Counted from the stretch's first letter, positions 1 to 8,560 are shown. The stretch is 22,538 bases of DNA from Halocafeteria seosinensis (GCA_001687465.1 LVLI01000664.1:1-22538); one strand, 5' to 3'. Program-made: numbers and translations. The notes: generated by a model not told the origin, from the letters alone.

Positions 1-1
1 A

Positions 2-3000
2 TCGTCTCTCGACTTCTTAGACTCCGTATCTTTCGGACCTGGTGGGACCACATACAGTGCCCGTGACTGTGTCGTTCTAGCTCATGAGCGTCTCCGTTGC
101 AAGGTTCCTCCAGGGCACGGACAAGTACATAGTTGGATTGTCGTTGTTGCTGGTCAACGAAGCAATGTCAGCACCAATACCACTTCGTACGCTCCACCTG
201 TGTTGCACAGCGTATCTCCTGATCACGGTCCAACGGGCTTTGTTATGACGAATGGAGATATGCCTGTTCTAACGATAAACGGAAGTGATCTTGGAGCGAA
301 TCTTGTGGAGAGGGTCCCTATCAAGCTCCTAATGGATACTGACGGTAAATTGGCACGATTGCGGGACCTTGGCGTTGTTGTTCGCGATGACAACGTCCTA
401 GAGAAGGTCATGACTAGGCGACAAAGCCACCCATTTACCTGGTTGGATGATGTTGACGCGTTAGGCTTCCCTCCAGAAGCCCTAACGAAGTGGCTTGATG
501 AAATTTCGGCCGTAGACGTTGGTTCCAGAGAAATTCAATACGTGGGTGGCACACGGAGTTCTGAGCAGCAAGTTTTAGTGGCACTTCCTTCTGGCTTTGG
601 TGTTAATCGTTCTATGTTCCTCAAAGTGGGTGATACGTATTCTGCACCTTTAACATTTGACTACGATCCGCCTCGCCTAGAGGCTGTCTCGCCGTCAATA
701 GCAGAAGGAGACCGCGTGAACTTAACGATTTTTGGGCAGAATCTTTGCGGAGGCAGTTCATGCGGCGACACGTCCTGCTGTGGTCGGCTTTACATAGACG
801 ATTTCGACAATCCACTGGACGTTCCCGATGATCAATATTTCCATGATGAGCTCTACACGGTTGTGAGTATGGACAGACTCAGCAAGACCAGGGACGGATT
901 CCCCAAGGGAACCGTGCAAATAGCCGTGTTGGACCAGCCTATAAAAACGAAGAAAGAGGTATTTAGAGAGCCGCTACCCGAAATCCCAACTCAGCTTGGG
1001 CGTGTCAGACTGAGAAACTTTGTCACCAGAGGAGGTGAACGTTTTGAGCTGATGGATATCAAAGAAGTCAAACCCGCTCATGTGAATAGCCCTGAAGTTG
1101 TGGCCGTTACTATTGGAGGAAAGTCGTGTACTGAGTTGGAAGTGACGAATGCAATAACAAACGAAAACACGGGTTCGTCTTTTGGCAATTTAAGTTGCCT
1201 AACACCTCCGCATCTTGGGAAGGAGCTGAAGGTGTCAGTTACTGTTCAGGGTAAAGAAGTCCCACGCTCCGATGTGGATGTCCATTACCGCGGGCCTACT
1301 TTCTGTTACGCCTTCGTGCAGTCGGTAGAGGACGCAAGTAACATGGGTGCGACATTGTTTAAGAATACTACCTGTGATGATTGGCTAAAGAAATTGGAAG
1401 AAGACGATAGCCGTTCCCGGCCTCCTGTACCGGAGGTTACATTACCTGATGAGGAACCGGCCTCTGATGAAGGCATTGCAACTACCGGTGGTATTGTCAC
1501 CGTGCGAGGGTATAACTTTGGAAACGAGTCGTTTGATGTTGACCCGGTGATCAGCTTTCCTGGGGTGCAAGGGGACTCAAGGCCAGTGTATCACGACCAC
1601 GAGCGATTGGACTTTGAGATTCCCCCGGGTGCAGGCACACACCGTCGTGCGAATCTTAGGATAAAGGAATACTTTGAGTCGCTCACATTTCAGTACCAAC
1701 CGCCCATTGTAGACGCGATCACCCCAATGGTGCTTCCGACCAACACATCCGATGAGGATCGAATATTTATTTTCGGGAGTAATTTCGGACCGCCTACTGG
1801 AGCATACGCTGACCCTCTATTGTACACACCAAATGTCACTGTTGAGTTCGATGTACCTGTATTTGATGGTCCGCAGGAATGTGCCGTTGTTGCATCGAAT
1901 CACTCCTTTATCGAATGCAAGCCTCCCGTGGGCCAGGGCGATCCTGTACCCGTGAGAGTGATAGTCGATGGTCAGAAGGACGAGTCAAAGAGTGTAGAGT
2001 ACACGAAACCCATCGTATATTCCATTAGTCCACTCTCTGGACCGACTAGTGGGAGAAGAGAGGACGGTTCTCCTGTCGACATCACTATTCATGGTGAAAA
2101 TTTTGGTGTTGAAGGAGAAGTGGAATTCAAGGGAGAACGGTATAAGCCCGTCCTGTACACGCATTCTAAGGTTGTGTTTCATCTCCCTGAAGGGTTTGGG
2201 GAAAATACACCTGTCTCAGTAGTCCCTTCTGGATTTGTAGACTCTGACGGCTCGAGCAACGAGCAAATATTCTCTTTTGACCCACCCATTGTCGAAAGAG
2301 TGTATCGTGTGGACGGGAAGAGTAGGAGAGAATGTGATCCTATTGAAGAGTGTACAACCCGCGGCAACCGGACTTCATGCTTTCTTCAATATCCAGACTG
2401 TTTCCCTACTAGCGGAGACGTGAGAATTGAGGTTGAGGGAAAGAACTTTGGTCCCATCACGTTTAACGAAGCTAACAGGCAACGGCCAGTGGTCGAACTG
2501 GATCTGGAAGGGCATTCGGAGAGAATCGGAGAGACCGCAAGGAGTGACATACCGCATACCAATCGCTACTTCTCACTACCGGAAGGTGTGGGGGCCGATT
2601 TGCTAGCTCGTGTCTCGGTCAGTGAGGATCCCTCAATCGACGGGCGGATTTCGGGAATCAATGAATCAGCTCTCCTCTCCTACGACCCACCACGAATAAA
2701 TAGGATCATGCCGAACAGTCCTGATGCAGTTGGGGAATCTATCGAGTTCCGTGGTGCCAACTTTGGTACTAGTGAATATGGAACACCTCATATCAAATTA
2801 GGCAACCAGACATGTAAGCAGCCGCCGTACTTCAGAGCTCCTCACACGAGTATTGTATGTGAAATGCCGAAAACAACTGTTGGACCAAAGCGAATAGAGT
2901 TGAACGTAGCCAAGCGACAGAAAACGTTTCCTGACTGGCTCGAGCTTGTCGTCACCGAATGCAAAAAAGGCTGGTATGGGTTGCAAGGCGAAACATGTTT

Positions 3001-5086
3001 GTTCTGTGAGGAAGAAGAACCCGGTGCAGTGTGCCCGGGTGGGGAGAGGTTCGTTGATCTGATATACTCGGAGGAGGGTTGGTGGCGCACCAATGACTCC
3101 ACTCCCTCTGATCGATGCCATCCTAAGAGGCAGAGTCGCGAAAAATGCCCAGTGTTCTTGCCTTGCGCTCCAAATTTCGCATGCACCGGGAATAATACCT
3201 GTGCAAAACAGTATTCGGGTTTCCGGTGCCAAGATTGTGCCGATGGCTATTTCAGAATAGGAGGCCTTTGTCAGTCTTGCCCCGATCATGCGTGGCTTTT
3301 GGCAGTTATGCTGGGTGTGGGAGTTATTGGCGTGTGTATTGGTGGTTACATCATAAATCAAAAGGGCATCCGCTTGGCAGCGTTCACTATCGGTATAGAT
3401 TACTTCCAAGTTCTTGCACTGTTTGCCAGGACACGAGTGGAGTGGCCAATGGTGATGGAGCGCACGTTACAGGCATTGTCCTTCTTTAACTTAAATCTAG
3501 AGCTCGCTGCGCCTTCGTGTTGGATGTCGCCACCGCCTACATACGAAGTCAAATGGATGGCCACAATGGCAGTTCCTCTGCTTGCGTGCAGCTTGCTTAG
3601 TCTTATTTATGTTACGCGGTACCTGTACAAACTGTTGGTACTACGCAGTCCCTCTAGACTTAGACATACCCATGTCAATTCAGTCATCGCGACGGCCGTG
3701 ATAATCATGTACGTACTGTACATTTTCCTCGCTAGGCGCACACTGGACATATTTAATTGCGCACCGACGGATCCTCCGGATGGGAACCTGTACATGGCAG
3801 GAAGAACGGACATCATCTGCTGGGAAAGCCCCGTACATATTAACCTGCTTGTCCCACTTGCCAGCGTCACACTCGTCATTTATGTGATTGCGTTTCCGAC
3901 CTTCGCCATGATTTTGCTTCGACGAAATAAGGAAAGGGTAAAGCACGATCAAATTCTTCGGGCACATGGATATGGTCACAATCCCCTATCCAATCCCAAC
4001 TACTCATTCCGACGACGATTCCAACGATTGTATCATTTGTTTAAGCCCGGCAAGTGGTACTGGATCCTCCTCATCTTCCTCCGCAAGTTTATGATTGCTT
4101 TGACGTCGCTTATGTTCCGCTCTTCTCCGATTTATCAACTAGCCATGACGCTTCTGGTGATATTTGCATCTTTTGTATTGCAAGTCCGAAACCATCCGTA
4201 CATGCCCAGTAAGGACTTTCACGAAGTGGTGAAGCACCACGCTGACAAAGTGAGGCAAGGAGACAAGTTGCACCATCGTATACAGAAGACAATTGATGAT
4301 ACTAAAGCAAAGAACGTGAAGCGAGCTCATGTTAGCCATGGGTGGGAAGCTCAGCGGGCAAAAATGAAAGATAATAGGGGACAATACCTCGTCTCGGAGC
4401 GTACAATAGGGTATTTGACTGACTTTAATACAGTGGAGGCAGTACTACTGTCTTGCGCTATTTTGGTCAACTTGTTTGGCATAATGTTTCTGTCCTCCCG
4501 CTTCGAGGGAGAATCTATGAGGTACTACCGAGGAGACTTTGAGACTTTGGGAGTAGTGGCAATGGTGGTCGTGTTGCTCAGCTGTGTCTACTTCTTGTTT
4601 GTATTTGGTTTCGAAATGCTTTCAACCTTTTATCCAGCTACTGCTTTGCGAGCTGTGGCCGCTTGCTCATGTGGAGGCAGCAAAATCAAAGCTTCGGCAT
4701 CAGAGAAAGGTGCTGTTGTGGGTCCGTCGGCTGGGAACAATAATAATCCTCTGGCGACTACCCAAACCGGTTTCGTAAGTGTAAATAACCCCTTGGCGGC
4801 ACCTCCCGAAAAGGATAATGGTGAAAAGGAGAGCGTGGACACAAGCCCTGAGAGGATCAAGGAGCTAGAAAACGAGCTGGAAGAAGCTCGGACACAACTT
4901 ACTACCTTAAAGAAACAGCAAGAGATTAAGTCAGACAAACGTGACAGCTTCCAATTTTCACGGGCAAAGAAGAAACAGCAGTTTGGGCAGCAGGCTGTTT
5001 CGACGAGCACGAGCAACTTGCTGCAACGAAGAGGCTCTCAGCAAAGAGCGGAAAAGGGCAATGGAGACGAGTCCGCCGATTCTTGA
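2..5086 (+). CDS. Gene A (3' part): IPT/TIG-repeat polytopic membrane protein, paralogue of gene B
   Basis: This is the 3' part of a giant gene whose start lies outside the window. The frame is open from base 2. The first 200 bases encode the end of an IPT/TIG repeat that aligns with gene B at about 15240-15420, so the GTG at 200 is not a start. About seven IPT/TIG repeats follow (to about 2955), with G-x-N-F-G-type turns and paired cysteines. Next come a cysteine-rich juxtamembrane module containing GWWR (2960-3290), eight or nine hydrophobic segments (about 3292-4640) and a cytosolic tail. The tail carries two NPLA motifs (4745-4756, 4787-4798), a charged heptad-like coiled coil (about 4849-4935) and QFGQ (4979-4990). 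It ends at TGA 5084-5086. No intron is needed to read it. By family resemblance it is a cell-surface adhesion or sensory protein with a TRP-like membrane unit. The membrane topology is inferred and the function is unproven. Confidence 0.9.
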   Translation, partial: SSLDFLDSVSFGPGGTTYSARDCVVLAHERLRCKVPPGHGQVHSWIVVVAGQRSNVSTNTTSYAPPVLHSVSPDHGPTGFVMTNGDMPVLTINGSDLGANLVERVPIKLLMDTDGKLARLRDLGVVVRDDNVLEKVMTRRQSHPFTWLDDVDALGFPPEALTKWLDEISAVDVGSREIQYVGGTRSSEQQVLVALPSGFGVNRSMFLKVGDTYSAPLTFDYDPPRLEAVSPSIAEGDRVNLTIFGQNLCGGSSCGDTSCCGRLYIDDFDNPLDVPDDQYFHDELYTVVSMDRLSKTRDGFPKGTVQIAVLDQPIKTKKEVFREPLPEIPTQLGRVRLRNFVTRGGERFELMDIKEVKPAHVNSPEVVAVTIGGKSCTELEVTNAITNENTGSSFGNLSCLTPPHLGKELKVSVTVQGKEVPRSDVDVHYRGPTFCYAFVQSVEDASNMGATLFKNTTCDDWLKKLEEDDSRSRPPVPEVTLPDEEPASDEGIATTGGIVTVRGYNFGNESFDVDPVISFPGVQGDSRPVYHDHERLDFEIPPGAGTHRRANLRIKEYFESLTFQYQPPIVDAITPMVLPTNTSDEDRIFIFGSNFGPPTGAYADPLLYTPNVTVEFDVPVFDGPQECAVVASNHSFIECKPPVGQGDPVPVRVIVDGQKDESKSVEYTKPIVYSISPLSGPTSGRREDGSPVDITIHGENFGVEGEVEFKGERYKPVLYTHSKVVFHLPEGFGENTPVSVVPSGFVDSDGSSNEQIFSFDPPIVERVYRVDGKSRRECDPIEECTTRGNRTSCFLQYPDCFPTSGDVRIEVEGKNFGPITFNEANRQRPVVELDLEGHSERIGETARSDIPHTNRYFSLPEGVGADLLARVSVSEDPSIDGRISGINESALLSYDPPRINRIMPNSPDAVGESIEFRGANFGTSEYGTPHIKLGNQTCKQPPYFRAPHTSIVCEMPKTTVGPKRIELNVAKRQKTFPDWLELVVTECKKGWYGLQGETCLFCEEEEPGAVCPGGERFVDLIYSEEGWWRTNDSTPSDRCHPKRQSREKCPVFLPCAPNFACTGNNTCAKQYSGFRCQDCADGYFRIGGLCQSCPDHAWLLAVMLGVGVIGVCIGGYIINQKGIRLAAFTIGIDYFQVLALFARTRVEWPMVMERTLQALSFFNLNLELAAPSCWMSPPPTYEVKWMATMAVPLLACSLLSLIYVTRYLYKLLVLRSPSRLRHTHVNSVIATAVIIMYVLYIFLARRTLDIFNCAPTDPPDGNLYMAGRTDIICWESPVHINLLVPLASVTLVIYVIAFPTFAMILLRRNKERVKHDQILRAHGYGHNPLSNPNYSFRRRFQRLYHLFKPGKWYWILLIFLRKFMIALTSLMFRSSPIYQLAMTLLVIFASFVLQVRNHPYMPSKDFHEVVKHHADKVRQGDKLHHRIQKTIDDTKAKNVKRAHVSHGWEAQRAKMKDNRGQYLVSERTIGYLTDFNTVEAVLLSCAILVNLFGIMFLSSRFEGESMRYYRGDFETLGVVAMVVVLLSCVYFLFVFGFEMLSTFYPATALRAVAACSCGGSKIKASASEKGAVVGPSAGNNNNPLATTQTGFVSVNNPLAAPPEKDNGEKESVDTSPERIKELENELEEARTQLTTLKKQQEIKSDKRDSFQFSRAKKKQQFGQQAVSTSTSNLLQRRGSQQRAEKGNGDESADS

Positions 5087-5420
5087 GACAGCGCTTAACA
5101 AATCTATTGCCTCCGTAATACACACGCACACGCCAAGGGTGTCACTCTTAGCACTTCGTACTTGCATACAAGAGTTCTGTGATCCAGTATCTGCATTGTC
5201 CATCCACCCTGTTGGCTGTTCCCCAGGGCATCGCTCATAGTAGTTCTATTCGTACAACCGGTTAACCCTAATTTCCCAAGAGAGGTATCGCTTGTTTCCA
5301 CAGAACATGTACATGCACCACTGGTAGTGGAACTGTGCCGCGTTTCCATACTCATCTAGAGCGGGACACGTTTCCAAATTGTATTTGTGAATTAGTTCCA
5401 AATACCTAAAAAAATAATGG
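5087..5420. other. 3' flank of gene A, no gene recognised
   Basis: This stretch follows the gene A stop codon and should contain its 3' untranslated region. A short CA-rich run lies at about 5118-5132. I see no AATAAA signal, RNA gene or convincing frame on either strand. Confidence 0.5.
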
Positions 5421-5485
5421 TAATCTAGTTCAAATTCAACATGACACCAACACTCAAACAATTTCAACACACAATCATGGAATTA
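5421..5485 (+). repeat. Left inverted repeat of the MULE-like element (candidate)
   Basis: Bases 5421-5443 match the reverse complement of 7606-7633 at 21 of 23 positions, allowing one 5-base insertion on the right side. Further in, CAACACA (5465-5471) and AATTA (5481-5485) recur inverted at 7573-7579 and 7559-7563, with identical 9-base spacing. The repeat flanks the transposase remnants. It was aligned by eye. Confidence 0.5.
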
Positions 5486-5520
5486 TGCAATTGCGTTGTT
5501 GCAACCGTTGCTCACTTTAA

Positions 5521-5898
5521 CCAAACAGGTGCGAAGCGCTTCTATACAGTTCGCCGGGTTGGATAGCGCTATATCAGCCGAGATATGGAAGCCATGAAGG
5601 TAGCAAAGGTAGGAATTTTTTGGAACCATTTGCAACCTTAACAACGGACACTGGTATCCTAAATCAAAGACTGATGCAGGAAGGGGAATTCACCCCTGAT
5701 GAGGCCCTAAGGATGCCTTGGAGCCTGCTGGGACAACTAAAGCGAGGGGTGAAACGTGATGATGACAGCCAACGCGATGATACAGTAGGGGCGCTGAAAG
5801 CTGCCCGTGAAAGCAAACCAGAAGCGCCCGATCTAGAAGCCTTAGGAGGGTTTGCTAGAAGAGTCTTAGGAAGGACTGATTCTGTTGACGACATGTGA
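5521..5898 (+). pseudogene. Unidentified open frame at the left side of the MULE-like element
   Basis: The frame is open from just after a TAA (5518-5520) to TGA 5896-5898 but contains no ATG near its beginning; only non-ATG starts such as TTG 5620 exist. From about 5620 the encoded 92 residues have a protein-like, charged and helical composition, with a TPDEALRMPWSLLGQLKRG stretch and no low-complexity bias. I do not recognise a family. It ends where the zinc-cluster frame begins, and it lies inside the inverted repeats. It could therefore be the N-terminal part of the transposase in another frame, a captured host exon, or a chance open frame. Confidence 0.3.
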
Positions 5899-6194
5899 CG
5901 CAAGTCACTTTCCTGCAGCTTGCGCTACGGATGTATAAGCACCGGACCTATAGCCGTGATGGTGTACAGCCGTACGGCAGAAAGCCAGGGTGTTACATTC
6001 TCCAATTGTATTGTACATGTAGCACGAAGCCCAACAAGTGCAAAATCGAACAGCGCTATGTACATACTTCGATACCTGATGAGCATACCGTAGCATGCCT
6101 TCGAGTGGAGACCAAGGAGCGAGCAATTGAACCAGACGAGCCTGAAGACAAGATATCAACGCTGGTTCTTGTAAAGGCTGCAAATTTCAAGTGA
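5895..6194 (+). pseudogene. Transposase N-terminal zinc-cluster segment (FLYWCH/WRKY-GCM1-like, tentative)
   Basis: An open frame with its first ATG at 5931 encodes a short cysteine/histidine cluster: Cys at 6012, 6018 and 6039, His at 6084 and Cys at 6096. It is preceded by a YGRK-containing stretch. The order aromatic-Cys, Cys, basic strand, then His-x3-Cys resembles the FLYWCH/WRKY-GCM1 DNA-binding fingers that head FAR1 and Mutator-like transposases. The spacing is not canonical, being shorter between the second cysteine and the histidine. The frame ends at TGA 6192-6194, and the transposase core continues in a different frame directly downstream. The link to a MULE transposase comes from position and motif order, not from a strong domain match. 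Confidence 0.4.
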
Positions 6195-6715
6195 CATCCA
6201 TTTTCGAATTCAAGCGCTAACCTTTGGTCAGTCTTCGACGATTGCGTCTCCTATACTGCAACTTGTGGTGGGCCTTTTCGAGGACAATGGCCCTCGTATA
6301 TTCTTCACGGATGATGCGAAAGGCTTCCGGAAAGCCGTTCGAAGATCGCTACCTCGGACGCACCATAGAGGCTGCGGCTTCCACATGTTCCAAACGTGGC
6401 GGGTTTGACTCTGTCATTTCAAGGATAAGGCGAAGATAGGGAGAGCCAAAACTTTGCTCTGGAAAGCAATAACCTGCATAGATCTCCAAGTCAATGACGA
6501 ACACTGGGAAGCAAAGAAAACTTGGCGGCGAAACATTGGTCATTTCTGCATTGCTACGGCAGAAATCGTCATTGTTGGTCCTTTAAGGGCTTCCCCGACA
6601 GGTCTTCGTGGGAAGCTCCTTTGCGAATAGTATAACTGAATCAGCAAACAACATGGTCAAGCGCCAAGGAATTTGTAAAGCACGCTCAACGCTGAGGGTT
6701 ATCTACATACCGAAG
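6181..6715 (+). pseudogene. MULE/FAR1-family transposase core, broken by stops and frameshifts
   Basis: The frame starting at 6181 encodes a hydrophobic strand followed by FFTDD (aspartates at 6310 and 6313), an alternating A-x3-F-R-K-A-V helix, then P-R-T-H-H-R-G-C-G-F-H (6352-6384). This is the arrangement of the central MULE domain, where P-x-x-I-x-T-D, A-I, P and H-R-x-C-x-W-H-I occur in this order. A TGA at 6406-6408 interrupts it. The same frame continues with LLWKAI and HWEAKKTW (about 6448-6525) and stops at TAG 6628-6630. In the overlapping +2 frame, TESANNMVKRQ (about 6635-6667) matches the E-S-x-N-x-x-x-K motif found near the end of the catalytic region. The first catalytic aspartate was not found. 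The transposase would cut and paste the element. This copy looks inactive. Confidence 0.6.
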
Positions 6716-6775
6716 GCATTGAAAGCATTGTCCACAAAACCAAAGGCATTGCAAGCATCGCCCACAAAACCAAAG
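6716..6775 (+). repeat. Two-copy 30-bp tandem repeat in the transposase linker
   Basis: Copy 1 (6716-6745) and copy 2 (6746-6775) match at 27 of 30 positions. In the frame that carries TESANNMVK, each copy encodes a 10-residue unit of the type A-L-x-A-x-x-T-K-P-K. This extends a lysine/proline-rich linker that leads into the chromodomain. The length is a multiple of three, so it behaves like an in-frame coding duplication made while the gene was still functional. Confidence 0.85.
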
Positions 6776-7086
6776 GGGTCACAATTGTCTCGGAAGCGAA
6801 AGCCACCTGCAGCAACGTGCAAGGGCATTCCAAAGAAGCCACGGCAAACGAAAAACCAACAGGTGAAGGGCAACGTTATGTGGATAGTAGAGAAATTCCG
6901 GAAGTTGGCTCTTCCTGCAACAAGGTCTGTGTCAAGTGGAGAGGGAACCACAAGGACACTTGGGAACCAGTAGTCAATCTCAGGGAAGACCTCGGGGCTT
7001 CTTTTCAGCAATTTTGGGATCCGTTAGAAGACACTCTGCCAATACCGGTTGCTTTTCAGGTCGATAAGCTGCTCGACTCCTTGTAA
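6776..7086 (+). pseudogene. Basic linker and C-terminal chromodomain, split by a frameshift
   Basis: After a Lys/Pro-rich stretch (about 6776-6870), the +2 frame gives WIVEKF (6881-6898), the first strand of a chromodomain. The +1 frame then supplies VCVKWRG (6925-6945), TWEP (6958-6969) and NL (6976-6981), the core and C-terminal helix start of the same domain. One small frame change near 6898-6905 joins the two halves in the right order and spacing. The frame ends at TAA 7084-7086. Chromodomains read methylated histone tails. The residue after KWRG, usually Tyr or Phe in the methyl-lysine cage, is Asn here, so binding might be weak or altered. The closest common context is the chromodomain tail of chromoviral integrases, but here the upstream motifs are of MULE type. 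Confidence 0.65.
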
Positions 7087-7558
7087 TCAGCTGAACTATA
7101 CTAGCGATCTCCTTCATGAACTTGATTGCAGCTTCTCCAATGCCACCCGGTTAAGATGCTATGGTTAGGTGCCCCCTATCTGCTTACGTAGCGTTTCCCG
7201 TCAGTCTCTGCGACGGGCCCGCTGTTCCACTCTGAGGACCGAGACCAACCAAATGCGGGATTTCAAAGTTTTGACGTAAACCCATAGTTCATCAATGCTT
7301 TCCCTCCCTATCTCGACGAGAACTCTTGGCCCCAGGAGGGAGTGTGGAGCGTAGACTGTGCTACTTGGATCGTTCGCTACAGTCATTACAATGCCACAGC
7401 CGGGTGACTGAACATCCGTGCCGCACGTCTACAACCGAATTCCTCTCCATAGACTCCTACGTCGTGCGCATGACTCTACGCCGTCTATGCGCAAACTCCG
7501 AAAGACTTTGTCTCTCTTCCCTAGTGCACGGAAAACCATAACAAAGACGTGTTAATAC

Positions 7559-7633
7559 TAATTTTGTACAAATGTGTTGTATAGTCGTTCTAGAAGTACT
7601 ATCTACATGCTGAAGTTGAACTACCGTAGATTA
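7559..7633 (-). repeat. Right inverted repeat of the MULE-like element (candidate)
   Basis: This is the inverted partner of 5421-5485: 7606-7633 pairs with 5421-5443 (with an extra 5 bases at 7622-7626), and 7559-7579 pairs with 5465-5485 at both ends of a 21-base block. The middle of that block has diverged. Confidence 0.5.
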
Positions 7634-8480
7634 TTTGTACTGTAATGCATTCTCGAGCGAGTTCGAATGTTTGCCAGCGTTAGTACGTACATTGATTGCC
7701 CTCCGCGCCGTGATACTGGGGTTGGAGTTTCTAAATCGCGAAACGGTGTTACCCCACTTTGCTTGTTACCACGGTTGTAGGCAGCGGTCGTAGTACCACG
7801 AAAGGAGCGTGCGGAATGACGTGTACCACAGTCTCGTCCGGATTCCTCCACAATACGCTATGGGAAGAAAATCAAAGTACATAAAATGTATCTCCCTACC
7901 GAATTGAGACTTTTGCATCCTCCGCACCTCCGTGTGGGTGATACGCAGCAAAATGGAGTTCTTTGTTCTCTCGGAAAGGGTCCTTGCGAGAGTCGCATTG
8001 CATCTCTCGTCCCCCCAACGCAAGGCTTTTTGGCTCCCTACGGGATCCCCCTTGTTTGTTCCGTCGCACCCACGGACAGGAGCGACCGAGATTACGGTAA
8101 ATACATATCGTCTCTGTGTTTCCGGATTGACTGCACTAGTTTATATCTGTCTGTCTGTCTGTGTATTCCTGTGTGATTCATTCCTTCTTTCTTTCTTCGC
8201 TTCCTTTCTTTCTCTGTGTCTGCGAGCACGCCTTGCAAACAGCTGGAAGCGCCCTCCTGGTTCAACAAGTTGCTTGGTTTATCGTTTCCACTGACGGCAT
8301 CGACTGAAATCCGGGCAGAGACTCTCCTCTCATTTCTGTCTGCCCCGTGCAAGCGGTGGACCTGTTGTCCTGCCATTCTGTATTAAGGTATGTGAGGCTT
8401 TTGCCAATTCTAGGCGGGGGATTCTTTTCTCGCGACCTCACCACAGAGAAACAGAGACGAACAGGGACTTAGTGTCTGTT
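7634..8480. promoter_or_regulatory. Upstream region of gene B: probable promoter and pyrimidine-rich leader
   Basis: No convincing gene is seen here. A TTATAT run (8141-8146) is followed by a TCTG microsatellite (8146-8162). A strong C/T tract follows at 8181-8215, in which all but one base are pyrimidines. Such tracts are common around transcription starts and leaders, so this is the best candidate for the gene B core promoter. Transcription start and factor sites are not determinable by reading alone. Confidence 0.4.
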
Positions 8481-8560
8481 ATGTGCTCCTTCAAGAGCAT
8501 TATTATGAGGAATGTAAACCCCCTGGGTATTGTTCACTGGCGTTCCTGCGATGTATGCAG
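8388..8560 (+). other. Candidate leader (5' UTR) intron of gene B
   Basis: A GTATGT donor-like hexamer at 8388-8393 is the same hexamer as the donor of the coding intron downstream. TGCAG ends at 8560, directly before ATG 8561, and a possible branch sequence TTCAC lies about 24 bases upstream of it. Splicing would remove the upstream ATG at 8481. The polypyrimidine tract is weak, so this is only an alternative to the unspliced leader. Confidence 0.3.

Larger units (their letters stand above)
5421..7633 (+). mobile_element. Degenerate Mutator-like (MULE) DNA transposon with a C-terminal chromodomain
   Basis: A dead element of about 2.2 kb sits between the two paralogues. Its outer limits are set by an imperfect inverted repeat (5421-5485 against 7559-7633). 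Inside, all on the plus strand but in changing frames, are a zinc-cluster segment (5895-6194), a MULE/FAR1-type transposase core (6181 to about 6715) and a basic linker with a chromodomain (6716-7086). In-frame stops (6406-6408, 6628-6630) and frame changes show that it cannot encode one protein as it stands. The segment that should carry the first catalytic aspartate was not found, so an internal deletion is likely. Target-site duplications were not found, so the exact ends are uncertain. The MULE assignment rests on motif order: T-D-D, HHRGCGFH, then T-E-S-x-N-x-x-x-K. Confidence 0.6.

Noticed and set aside
200-202. GTG as start of gene A
   Set aside because: It is a Val codon inside an IPT/TIG repeat. 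The frame and homology to gene B continue upstream to base 2.
2798-3409. A 203-codon minus-strand open frame
   Set aside because: It is antisense to the juxtamembrane module of gene A, which is conserved in gene B. No protein signature was seen.
4775-4780. Perfect GTAAGT donor inside the gene A tail
   Set aside because: The flanking NPLA motif and the downstream coiled coil are conserved in gene B without an intron, so it is most likely ordinary coding sequence.
7201-7386. A 61-codon minus-strand frame near the right end of the transposon
   Set aside because: Its look is protein-like, and a possible acceptor precedes it. No motif, partner exon or homologue could be recognised, so it was not called.
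7655-7670. GAGTTCGAATG resembling a tRNA B box
   Set aside because: No matching A box or cloverleaf arms could be formed around it.
7886-8294. Overlapping plus-strand open frames in the gene B upstream region
   Set aside because: They are short, run into the TCTG and C/T tracts, and lack known motifs. They fit an untranslated region better.
8483-8485. GTG as start of gene B
   Set aside because: It is not a usual nuclear start. The signal peptide begins cleanly at ATG 8561, and ATG 8555 is the only other near choice.
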